Shown: positions 1 to 6,772 of the stretch, piece after piece
How positions within the stretch are numbered: the first letter of the stretch is position 1
Layout: each line of letters begins with the position of its first letter
Assembly: GCA_003141455.1 (NCBI GenBank)
Contig: PLMA01000067.1
Span: 199,876 to 263,875, forward strand
DNA length: 64,000 bases
DNA from: Chloroflexota bacterium
Lineage (GTDB): Bacteria; Chloroflexota; Limnocylindria; Limnocylindrales; CSP1-4
Reading direction: 5' to 3'
Made by a program: the position numbers and the translations under genes
Notes under the pieces: generated by a model
What the model saw: the letters and a program-made list of their open reading frames with translations, nothing else
What the model was told of the DNA's origin: nothing
The model's database searches: none

Positions 1-127
1 CGACGAGGATCCGATCGACGATCGAGGTTGACGCGCGACCCGTTCGAATCCCCTGCAGATCGCGCTCGAGAACCTCCACCGCCCGGATCATCTTGTGCTC
101 TGTGGAGGCCAACGTTTCGGTGCTCAT
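1..127 (-). CDS. frr: ribosome recycling factor, 3' end beyond window
   Basis: Ribosome recycling factor, which works with EF-G to split the post-termination ribosome. Only the first 42 codons lie in the window; the rest continues past base 1. The visible N-terminus is helical and carries the family core IRTGRAS at residues 27-33. The ATG at 125-127 overlaps the pyrH stop codon as ATGA, so it is probably translationally coupled. It is the last visible gene of rpsB-tsf-pyrH-frr, a very widely conserved order. Identity is inferred from this short N-terminus plus context. Confidence 0.9.
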   Translation of the reverse strand, partial: MSTETLASTEHKMIRAVEVLERDLQGIRTGRASTSIVDRILV

Positions 128-921
128 GCGGCGGTCCCTCCCGTGATCAGGGTGCCTACGGATTCGCCCGTGGCGACCCGCCTGATGTTCTCGGGCTTGT
201 TGAGGTCAAAAACGATGATGGGAGTGTCGTTTTCCATGCACAGCGACACGGCCGTCGAGTCCAGGACACCGAGCCGTTGCGCCAGCACCTGCGAGTAGGT
301 CAACCGGTCGTAGCGCTTCGCCCCGGGATTGGTCAGGGGATCCGAGTCGTAGACGCCATCGACCTTCGTGGCCTTGAGAATGACCTCCGCCCCAATCTCG
401 ACGGCTCGAAGAGCCGCCGCGGTATCGGTCGTGAAGTAGGGATTGCCAGTTCCCGCGGCGAGGATGACGACGCGTCTCTTCTCCAGGTGCCGAACGGCGC
501 GGCGCCGGATGTAGGGCTCGGCGACCTCGTTCATGGCGATCGCGCTCATGACCCTGGTCGGCACGCCGGCCTTCTCCAGGGCGTCCTGCAAAGCCAGGCC
601 GTTCATAACCGTGGCCAGCATGCCCATGTAGTCGCCTGTGGCCCGGTCCATGCCTTTGGCGGCGGCTGCAAGGCCGCGGAATATGTTGCCGCCTCCGACG
701 ACGATGCCGATCTGGACGCCGAGCCGATGGACTTCAGCGACCTGGGCGGCGATGAAGGCGCAGAAATCCGGATCGACCCCGTACTGCCGCTTGCCGAGGA
801 GCGCCTCTCCGGACAGCTTCAGCAGGATGCGGCTATAGGCCGGCTTCTTGGCGACTCCACCGGCCGGCCCGGCCTCGACCGAACCTGAGACCTCGCCTTT
901 GGCCGCGGTGGCGTCGCTCAT
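124..921 (-). CDS. pyrH: UMP kinase
   Basis: Uridylate kinase of the amino-acid-kinase fold, converting UMP to UDP in pyrimidine nucleotide synthesis; bacterial enzymes are hexameric and cytoplasmic. The 265-residue product shows KLSGEA (35-40), GGGNIFRG (76-83), the uridylate-binding stretch [12 protein letters not shown] (96-107) and [10 protein letters not shown] (157-166). The first 27 or so residues are a small-residue-rich extension before the conserved core; typical PyrH starts about ten residues before KLSGEA, so an internal start cannot be excluded. The ATG directly abuts the tsf stop codon, with GGAG just upstream, and the stop overlaps frr by four bases. Confidence 0.97.
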   Translation of the reverse strand: MSDATAAKGEVSGSVEAGPAGGVAKKPAYSRILLKLSGEALLGKRQYGVDPDFCAFIAAQVAEVHRLGVQIGIVVGGGNIFRGLAAAAKGMDRATGDYMGMLATVMNGLALQDALEKAGVPTRVMSAIAMNEVAEPYIRRRAVRHLEKRRVVILAAGTGNPYFTTDTAAALRAVEIGAEVILKATKVDGVYDSDPLTNPGAKRYDRLTYSQVLAQRLGVLDSTAVSLCMENDTPIIVFDLNKPENIRRVATGESVGTLITGGTAA

Positions 922-1515
922 CTACTCCCCCAGCTCGAACCGAACGAAGCGTCGGACCTTCATATTCTCGCCTGTCTTGGCGATCGTTTCAGTGACCAAT
1001 TCGCCAACGGTCCGGTCCTGATCGCGGAACGGCTGCTCCATGAGCACGACCTCGGCGAACCACTTCTTCAGCTGGCCCTCCACGATCTGCGCTCGAATGC
1101 CTTCCGGCTTCTTGAGCGTGTTCTCGTCGGCGAGGAGCGCCGCTCGCTTAGCCTCGAGCTCATCGGCCGGGATCGCGTCGATCGTCGTGTAGAGCGGGCG
1201 TAGGCCGGCGACCTGGACGGCAAGGTTGCGCACGAGCTTCTGGAACTCGTCCGTTCGGGCCACGAAGTCGGTTTCGCAGTTGACCTCGATCAGAACGCCG
1301 ATCCTCCCACCGGGGTGGATGTAGCTGGCAACCTGCCCCTCATTGGCCTCACGCTCGGAACGCTTGGCCGCAGCGGCCTGGCCGCGTTCCCGAAGGAGCA
1401 CGGCGGCCTTCTCGACGTCTCCGTCCGTCTCTTCGAGCGCGCGCTTGCACTCCATCACGCCCGCGCCGCTCAGCTCGCGGAGAGCTTTCACCATCTCCGC
1501 AGTGATCTTCGCCAT
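922..1515 (-). CDS. tsf: translation elongation factor Ts
   Basis: Guanine nucleotide exchange factor for EF-Tu. The 197-residue protein is the short form of EF-Ts, close to the Thermus length rather than the 280-residue enterobacterial form. An N-terminal UBA-like domain (about 3-45, with LRELSGAGVMECKRAL) is followed by the EF-Tu contact motif TDFVA at 82-86. A ribosome-binding AGGAG lies 11 bases before the ATG. It sits 85 bases downstream of rpsB, the near-universal arrangement, and abuts pyrH. Confidence 0.97.
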   Translation of the reverse strand: MAKITAEMVKALRELSGAGVMECKRALEETDGDVEKAAVLLRERGQAAAAKRSEREANEGQVASYIHPGGRIGVLIEVNCETDFVARTDEFQKLVRNLAVQVAGLRPLYTTIDAIPADELEAKRAALLADENTLKKPEGIRAQIVEGQLKKWFAEVVLMEQPFRDQDRTVGELVTETIAKTGENMKVRRFVRFELGE

Positions 1516-1600
1516 GGTTGCTCTGTTCTCCTGTCCTCTGCGTTCGCCCTACCGACCGGCCCCCCTTCAGGCGGCCACAATCGGGCGAGTCGGGGTCGAT

Positions 1601-2503
1601 TCAGTGCGGCCGGTGCGGCTCTTCCTGTTCGCCGTCTTTGGGGTGAGTCGGAACGGCGCGCACACCCGGCAGAAGGACTTCCTCCTCCTCGACATCCGGC
1701 TCGAACGACAGAGCTGCGCCGCCCGCCAAGGCCGCGACCAGCTCTTCGGAAGCGGCCTCCTCGATCTCCGGCTCAGCCGGCGCTTCGGGCTGCTCGGCCT
1801 CGCCGGCAACTCGGGCTCCGCGCTCGCGCTGGCCCTCGATGCACGCGTCGGCCACGAGCTGGCACAGCAGGCGGATGGCGCGGATGGCATCGTCGTTGGC
1901 CGGGATGATGTAGTCGAGCTCGTCCGGGTCCACGTTCGTGTCGCCCGTGCCGATGATCGGGATCTCGAGCTTGCGAGCCTCGGTGACGGCTATCCGCTCG
2001 CGATGCGGGTCCACGATGAAGATCAGACCCGGCAGCCGCTTCATCTTGCGAATGCCGCCGAAAACGTCTCGCAGGTGCTCCATCTGCTCTACGAGCTTGG
2101 CCGTCTCCTTCTTCGTCAGACGCTCGAAGTCGCCGCTCGCCTGGCGGGCCTCGAGCTGGTCGAGGAGGGCGATGCGCTTCTTGATCGTGACGAAGTTGGT
2201 GACCATGCCGCCAAGCCAGCGGCGATTGACGAAGGGCTGGCCGGCTCTGGTCGCCTCCTGCAGAACGGGCTCCTGGGCCTGCTTCTTGGTCCCGACGAAC
2301 AGGACGCCGTCCCCGCGGGCAACCGTCTCGCGGGCGGCATTCAGGGCGAGGTCCAGCCGCTTCACGGTCTGGGCTAGGTCGATGATGTGGATCCCATTTC
2401 GCTCGGCGAAGATGAACGGGCGCATCTTGGGATTCCAGCGCCGGGTCTGATGGCCGAAATGGACACCGGCCTCCAGCAGCGCTCGCATCGAGACGGACGG
2501 CAT
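1601..2503 (-). CDS. rpsB: 30S ribosomal protein S2 with acidic C-terminal tail
   Basis: Small-subunit protein S2. I place the start at the ATG at 2501-2503 because AGGAGG stands seven bases upstream and the product then begins directly with the S2 N-terminus ([20 protein letters not shown] at residues 6-25). The open frame extends further upstream but that extension looks non-coding. At 300 residues it is longer than usual (about 230-260); roughly the last 70 residues are rich in Glu and Ala and look disordered. First gene of rpsB-tsf-pyrH-frr, preceded by a leader of about 190 bases with an extended -10 promoter. Confidence 0.95.
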   Translation of the reverse strand: MPSVSMRALLEAGVHFGHQTRRWNPKMRPFIFAERNGIHIIDLAQTVKRLDLALNAARETVARGDGVLFVGTKKQAQEPVLQEATRAGQPFVNRRWLGGMVTNFVTIKKRIALLDQLEARQASGDFERLTKKETAKLVEQMEHLRDVFGGIRKMKRLPGLIFIVDPHRERIAVTEARKLEIPIIGTGDTNVDPDELDYIIPANDDAIRAIRLLCQLVADACIEGQRERGARVAGEAEQPEAPAEPEIEEAASEELVAALAGGAALSFEPDVEEEEVLLPGVRAVPTHPKDGEQEEPHRPH

Positions 2504-2817
2504 GAAACGGACCTCCTGCGGTTGCTTCCTCCGCAGCGCTCCTGTCGGGAACCGGGAGCCGCTCTGGACGGCCCGTCCGGCACCGCCCCGACACGGCGGC
2601 TCTGCGTGTGATCTCCGTTCACGCCCACGTTGCGGCGGGTGCGATCGGGTGTTGTCGTCGAGATGCGACGACGGCCGTCGACATGCGGCGACCGGCGGGG
2701 AGTGTAGCACAGCAACGGCCCCGGACCCCGGGCTCGGCCGACCCAGCTTCCACCATCGACACGCCCTCCGATGCTTGGCGCGCAGTTCAGAGCGCCTTCG
2801 GAGCGCTCATCTCGACC
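2504..2817 (-). promoter_or_regulatory. rpsB leader and intergenic region
   Basis: This 314-base stretch between yraN and rpsB holds no gene I can support. It contains the rpsB promoter (2701-2711) and a transcribed leader of about 190 bases. In the leader a perfect 7-bp stem with a 5-base loop occurs at 2654-2672 (GTCGTCG...CGACGAC), and a further small inverted repeat (GGACGG/CCGTCC) lies closer to the gene. S2 operons are often feedback-regulated through their leaders, so this could be an S2-binding RNA, but it matches no leader class I can name. Confidence 0.4.
2701..2711 (-). promoter_or_regulatory. rpsB promoter, extended -10
   Basis: The minus strand reads TGTGCTACACT: a TACACT -10 hexamer at 2701-2706 with a TGn extension. 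No convincing -35 is present at 16-18 bases. The same TGTGCTAnnnT core appears before rpmB and secG. Confidence 0.55.
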
Positions 2818-3240
2818 TCAATCGCCCAGGGCGTCGCGATAGAGCCGCGCCGTGGGCCTGCCGCCGACGCCGGGCTCCACCACGGCCAGATCTACGGCGA
2901 TCGGCAGATGCGGCAGCTCCGAGCCATCGGGCAGATGACCCCCACCCAGGAGGCGGGCGATGCCGCGGCGTAGCCGAGCGCGCTTTGCGTGATCAAGCGT
3001 CTCCTCAGGCAACCCGAACTCGCGCGAACGACGCCAGCGCACCTCGACGACCACGAGCCGTCTGGGCGGCCCGGGATCCACGGCGACGATGTCCAGCTCG
3101 CTCCGGCCGGCGTGGACGTTTCGAGCCAGCACTCGCCAGCCTCGAGCTGTCAGGCGTTCTGCCACCAGGCGTTCGGCCGCGTCCCCAAGCAGCTGGCGGC
3201 TGGTGCGAGTACCGGCCGGTCCGTCGGCCATTCGATCCAT
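2818..3240 (-). CDS. yraN: YraN/UPF0102 family endonuclease-like protein
   Basis: Member of the YraN (UPF0102) family, a small protein with a restriction-endonuclease-like fold and no firmly established role; it commonly follows rnhB, as here. From the ATG chosen (3238-3240) residues 17-26 give the helix LLGDAAERLV, then ARNVHAGRSELDIVAVD, then VVVEVRWR. D50 and E66 fit the PD-(D/E)xK nuclease core, but the expected Lys of EVK is Arg68. An upstream ATG at 3295-3297 would overlap rnhB and one at 3229-3231 is also possible; I prefer 3240 because AGGGA lies upstream and the length fits the family. Confidence 0.8.
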   Translation of the reverse strand: MDRMADGPAGTRTSRQLLGDAAERLVAERLTARGWRVLARNVHAGRSELDIVAVDPGPPRRLVVVEVRWRRSREFGLPEETLDHAKRARLRRGIARLLGGGHLPDGSELPHLPIAVDLAVVEPGVGGRPTARLYRDALGD

Positions 3241-3265
3241 CGGCGCATCCCTGCGGGCGAAACCG

Positions 3266-4102
3266 TTACTCGGCGAGTTCGGTAACCTCGAGCTCATCCG
3301 GCTCGTCGATCTCGTCGTCGGGATTCGCGTCCGCCGCGGAATCCTGCCATAGCGTCATTTGCTCCCGATCACGGCACGGGGCGAACGAGAGCCGGTGGAT
3401 CGGACAGAGGCCCAGCACGGCCAGACCGGCGCGATGCTCCGGCGCGGCGTAGCCCTTGTTCCCCGCGAGGTCGTAGCCCGGATAGATCGCGTCGAACTCC
3501 ACCATCAAGGCGTCACGCGCCACCTTGGCGATCACCGACGCAGCCGCCACGGACGCACACAGGCGATCCGCCGAGACGAGCACGCGCTGGTGAACGCGGA
3601 CCTCCGGTAGTGCCACGGCGTCCAGCAGGAGCGCGTCGGGGCGGATCGACAGCCGGGCCGCGGCCAGAGTGCTGGCAAGGAGTGTCGCCTGAAGGATGTT
3701 GATGCGGTCGATCAGCTCCGGGCTTACGAAGGCGATCGCCCAGGCCACTGCATGACGCCTGATCTCCACGTCGAGCCGTCGCCGCTCCTCGGGCTTGAGC
3801 AGCTTGGAGTCACGCAGTCCCCGGGGTTGCCAGTCGGGCGGGAGGATGACCGCGGCCGCGGTCACGGGACCGGCGAGGCAGCCGCGGCCGACTTCGTCGA
3901 TGCCGGCAACGTGGCGATACCCGCGCGACCAGAGGATCCTCTCCTCGGCGAAGTCCGGGTCGAGGCGTGCCCTGTGCCAGGGCGCCACCTGGAGCCGCCC
4001 TGCGGCCGAACCGGGGGCCAGTACAGTAGGGCCCCGTCGTGCCTCAGAAGGCGACCGGACGGGGACCTCGATCGAACCGGCGGAGCGACGGGCGTTCGGC
4101 AT
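3266..4102 (-). CDS. rnhB: ribonuclease HII
   Basis: Cleaves the RNA strand of RNA-DNA hybrids and initiates removal of misincorporated ribonucleotides. The 278-residue protein has the catalytic DE pair in GIDEVGRG (D69, E70), DSK at 98-100, D161 in LLLDAV and D197 in IAKVARD, which gives a full DEDD set. The late motif reads GYAAPEH where most relatives have GYGTxEH. About 45 residues precede the usual start and 25 acidic residues follow the fold, so both ends are extended. It begins 14 bases after rplS ends and is probably in the same operon. Confidence 0.95.
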   Translation of the reverse strand: MPNARRSAGSIEVPVRSPSEARRGPTVLAPGSAAGRLQVAPWHRARLDPDFAEERILWSRGYRHVAGIDEVGRGCLAGPVTAAAVILPPDWQPRGLRDSKLLKPEERRRLDVEIRRHAVAWAIAFVSPELIDRINILQATLLASTLAAARLSIRPDALLLDAVALPEVRVHQRVLVSADRLCASVAAASVIAKVARDALMVEFDAIYPGYDLAGNKGYAAPEHRAGLAVLGLCPIHRLSFAPCRDREQMTLWQDSAADANPDDEIDEPDELEVTELAE

Positions 4103-4116
4103 GCCGCTCCAGCTCG

Positions 4117-4467
4117 CTAGCTGTTTACGCGGCGCTCGCGCAGCGTGGCAGCCTTGCCCACGCGCTTGCGCAGGAAGTACAGCTGGGCTCGTCGCGCCTG
4201 GCCGTGGCGGACGACCTCGATCTTGTCGATGCGCGGGCTGTTGATCTTGAACGTCCGCTCCACGCCCACGCCGCTGGCGATGCGACGAACCGTGATCGAG
4301 CGTTGGATCCCGCCGGACCGAAGACGCATCACGGTCCCTTCGAAGACCTGGATTCGCTCGCGGGTACCTTCGACGACGCGGGCCGAAACGCGGACGGTGT
4401 CGCCCGGGCTGAGCTCCGGAAGGTCCGTCCGGATCTGTTCCTGGGTGATCTCTTCGAGCACGCTCAC
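4117..4467 (-). CDS. rplS: 50S ribosomal protein L19
   Basis: Large-subunit protein L19, located at the subunit interface. The 116-residue length is standard. The fold-defining stretch [20 protein letters not shown], then [12 protein letters not shown], and the C-terminal [20 protein letters not shown] and [14 protein letters not shown] are present. The start is GTG at 4465-4467 with AGGGA seven bases before it; a second GTG two codons later is an alternative. It follows trmD, as in the common rpsP-rimM-trmD-rplS order, but 188 bases separate them and rplS seems to have its own promoter. Confidence 0.97.
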   Translation of the reverse strand: MSVLEEITQEQIRTDLPELSPGDTVRVSARVVEGTRERIQVFEGTVMRLRSGGIQRSITVRRIASGVGVERTFKINSPRIDKIEVVRHGQARRAQLYFLRKRVGKAATLRERRVNS

Positions 4468-4586
4468 GATCGGTCCCTACTCTTCGTCAAGCGCCGCGTC
4501 CGCGCTCGGTGTCTGGTGACGGCCCGCAGCCAGGCTGCGATGAAGACGCGCGAGAATGGCCGCCTGCGCGGCCGACGGCGAAGGAT

Positions 4587-4592
4587 AGCATA
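4587..4592 (-). promoter_or_regulatory. candidate rplS promoter, -10 TATGCT
   Basis: The minus strand between trmD and rplS reads GGTTATGCTATCC, with TATGCT as a plausible -10 about 120 bases before the rplS start. No good -35 is visible. The 188-base gap between two genes that are normally contiguous supports an internal promoter here. Confidence 0.4.
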
Positions 4593-4655
4593 ACCGCGCG
4601 GCGTCGCTCAGGGGCGCATCGTCTGAGCCAGCGTCCGGGAAGCCGGGGGCCATGA

Positions 4656-5468
4656 CTATTCAGGAGAGGGGGCGTCGGACTGGGCCTCGGCCGAGGCTTC
4701 GTCGCGAAGCTCGGCCAGCAGCCTGGCCTCTTCCTTGCTCATTTGCCGATCGGCCAGGAGCTCCGGCCGGCGCCGCGCGGTCCGCCGCAGGGATTCCTTG
4801 AGCCGCCACTTGCGGACCGCCTCGTGATGGCCGCTGGTCAGTACATCGGGCACGGCCGTCTCACCGAAGACCGGCGGACGCGTGTACTGCGGGTATTCCA
4901 GCAATCCTCCGGTGAACGATTCCTCGGCCGTGGATTCGGAGTCGATGGCCCCGGGAAGAAGACGCAGGATCGCGTCCACCACTACCAGCGCAGGGATCTC
5001 CCCACCGGACAACACGTAGTCCCCGATCGACAGCTCCAGGTCCACCATCGACCGGATGCGCTCGTCGACGCCCTCGTAGCGGGGGCACAGGATGATCAGG
5101 TGAGTCCTCCCGGCCAGATCGTGGGCCCGAGCCTGTGTGAAGACCTCGCCGCCTGGATCCGGAAGGATCACCGTGCTGTCGGGCCGCCGCAACGCCTCCA
5201 GCGCGGCCGCCACCGGCTCGGGGCGAAGGACCATCCCCGCTCCCCCGCCGTACGTGTAGTCGTCAACCGATTTGTGCCGGCCCAGGCCCCAGTGGCGCAT
5301 GTCGTGGACTCGGACGGAGGCCAGTCCACGAGCCTGGACCCGCCCGGGAATGCTCTCCGCCAGCGGTCCCTCGAGCATGCCGGGGAAGAGTGTCAGGATC
5401 TCGACCTCGAGCGGAGTCCGGGCCGGTGCGGACGCCGGCTTCGGCGACTCGGGCTCCTCCGCGGTCAC
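4656..5468 (-). CDS. trmD: tRNA (guanine-N1-)-methyltransferase
   Basis: SPOUT-class enzyme that methylates G37 of tRNAs reading CNN codons, preventing +1 frameshifting. The 270-residue product contains LTLFPGML, the active-site segment DYTYGGGAGMVL, the trefoil-knot SAM-binding run CPRYEGVDERI followed by IGDYVLSGGEIP, and the C-terminal HHEAVRKWR. A 20-residue Pro/Ala/Glu-rich N-terminal extension is unusual. Its ATG overlaps the rimM stop by four bases (ATGA), so translation is probably coupled. Confidence 0.97.
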   Translation of the reverse strand: MTAEEPESPKPASAPARTPLEVEILTLFPGMLEGPLAESIPGRVQARGLASVRVHDMRHWGLGRHKSVDDYTYGGGAGMVLRPEPVAAALEALRRPDSTVILPDPGGEVFTQARAHDLAGRTHLIILCPRYEGVDERIRSMVDLELSIGDYVLSGGEIPALVVVDAILRLLPGAIDSESTAEESFTGGLLEYPQYTRPPVFGETAVPDVLTSGHHEAVRKWRLKESLRRTARRRPELLADRQMSKEEARLLAELRDEASAEAQSDAPSPE

Positions 5469-6142
5469 GATTGCACCGAGCCTTCGCCCTCGACGGTCTC
5501 GGCTGCGGCGGCGGTCCCGACATCGGCAGTCCCCGCTTCGGCGGCAGTCTCGCCGGCAGAAGCTGTGTCGGCCGTGCCGGCTGTGTCGGCCGTGCCGGCC
5601 GTCTCCGACTCTCGGCCCGCCTCGTCGCCCGGACCGCGCAGCCCCAGAGCCTCGCCGTCCACCACGATCTCGCCCCTGGCCGGCGCGAAGATTCGGACGA
5701 CCGCCCTCACCAGCGGCACGTCGACTTCGCCGGCCGGGCCGCGAACCACCACGACTTCGGCACCGCCGGCCCGGTAGACGTCCGCGACCTTGCCGAGAGC
5801 GGTGCCGTCGACATCGGTTACCGAGGCGCCAATTACTTCGTGCCAGTAGAACTCGCCCCGCGGAAGCTGCTCCGCGGGGGCGACGATCGCCTCCAGGTAG
5901 ACGTCGCGGAGCGTCTCGGCCGCGGTCCGGTCCGCCACCTCAGCGAAACGCAGTCGCCAGCCCTGCGCATCCGGCTGCGCCTCGGCTATCGTCAGGGGCG
6001 TGTCGCCGCCCTCCACGAACAGGGAGCGGCCCACCGAGAACCGCTCCTCCGCTCGGTCGGTCAGAGACTCGACGCGGACCGCGCCTCGCAGCCCGTGGAA
6101 GCCTCGAACCAGTCCGACCACCAGCCTGTCGCCGGGGCTCAC
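5465..6142 (-). CDS. rimM: 16S rRNA processing protein RimM
   Basis: 30S maturation factor that binds S19 and helps finish the 16S rRNA head. Residues from VVGLVRGFHGLRGAVRV form the N-terminal RimM barrel; FYWHEVIGASVTDVDGTALG starts the C-terminal PRC barrel. I take the GTG at 6140-6142 as start because it falls ten bases after the khpA stop; the frame is open further upstream but there overlaps khpA. The last 45 residues are an Ala/Glu/Thr/Gly-rich tail encoded partly by a tandem DNA repeat (5562-5597), absent from typical RimM. Confidence 0.93.
   Translation of the reverse strand: MSPGDRLVVGLVRGFHGLRGAVRVESLTDRAEERFSVGRSLFVEGGDTPLTIAEAQPDAQGWRLRFAEVADRTAAETLRDVYLEAIVAPAEQLPRGEFYWHEVIGASVTDVDGTALGKVADVYRAGGAEVVVVRGPAGEVDVPLVRAVVRIFAPARGEIVVDGEALGLRGPGDEAGRESETAGTADTAGTADTASAGETAAEAGTADVGTAAAAETVEGEGSVQS
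5562..5597. repeat. two tandem 18-bp units in the rimM 3' end
   Basis: The 18-base unit GCTGTGTCGGCCGTGCCG (plus strand) occurs twice in perfect tandem at 5562-5579 and 5580-5597. It encodes a repeated six-residue Thr/Ala/Asp/Gly segment in the RimM tail. Slippage expansion is the likely origin. Confidence 0.85.
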
Positions 6143-6152
6143 AACGCGAAGC

Positions 6153-6386
6153 TCAGCCGATTTCCAGCGATACGGACTCGCCTTCTCGAGCCGACAGGAC
6201 CTTGAGCAGAGTCCGCAGCGCCTTGGCCACGCTGCCATTCCGCCCGATCACCTTGCCCATGTCCTCTTCGGCGACATGAAGCTCGATGACGGTCCCGTCG
6301 GGGCCTGTGTGAACCTCGACAACAACTGCGTCGGGGTCGTCTACGAGATTCCGGGCGACGTACTCGACGAGATCCTTGGCTGCCAT
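6153..6386 (-). CDS. khpA: KH-domain RNA-binding protein KhpA
   Basis: Small single-KH-domain RNA-binding protein of the KhpA/UPF0109 family, which elsewhere pairs with KhpB and influences cell division and sRNA biology. The 77 residues open with the family hallmark KDLVEYVARNLVDDPDAV and carry the KH GxxG loop as VIGRNG near residues 46-51. It has AGGAGG a few bases before the ATG. Position between rpsP and rimM is the classic one in Gram-positive and Chloroflexota genomes. Confidence 0.95.
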   Translation of the reverse strand: MAAKDLVEYVARNLVDDPDAVVVEVHTGPDGTVIELHVAEEDMGKVIGRNGSVAKALRTLLKVLSAREGESVSLEIG

Positions 6387-6443
6387 GGGCCTCCTCGTGT
6401 TCTTGATTCGGGGTACGTAGTTCGCGCCGCCGTGCGGCCCTGG

Positions 6444-6722
6444 CTACTTGGTGGAGGGAGCGGCCTTGCGCGCTACCTTGGGCAGGACGCCCGCGTTCTG
6501 GAGGAGCCGCGAAACCGTGTCGGATGGAAGGGCGCCCTGGGCCAGCCACTTCTTGGTCTTCTCGGCATCGACGGCGAACTCGACCGGGTCGGTCCGGGGG
6601 TTGTAGTGGCCGAGCGTCTCGATGGCTCGGCTGTCGCGGGCGCCGCGACTATCCATCACCACGACGCGATAAGCAGGCTGCTTGGTGGCGCCAACGCGGG
6701 AGAGACGAATTCGAACTGCCAT
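6444..6722 (-). CDS. rpsP: 30S ribosomal protein S16
   Basis: Small-subunit protein S16, an early assembly protein. The 92-residue product begins MAVRIRLSRVGATKQPAYRV, then DSRAIETLGHYNPRTDP, both diagnostic. The ATG at 6720-6722 follows AGGAGG at 13 bases. The frame remains open far upstream but that region is the coding sequence of the DUF3352 gene in another frame. Located 50 bases after the DUF3352 gene and 57 before khpA, in the ffh-rpsP-khpA-rimM-trmD group. Confidence 0.97.
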   Translation of the reverse strand: MAVRIRLSRVGATKQPAYRVVVMDSRGARDSRAIETLGHYNPRTDPVEFAVDAEKTKKWLAQGALPSDTVSRLLQNAGVLPKVARKAAPSTK

Positions 6723-6772
6723 GTGCGAGCTGGTTCCTCCTATAGGTACTGGCGGCTCATCGTCCGGCGGCG

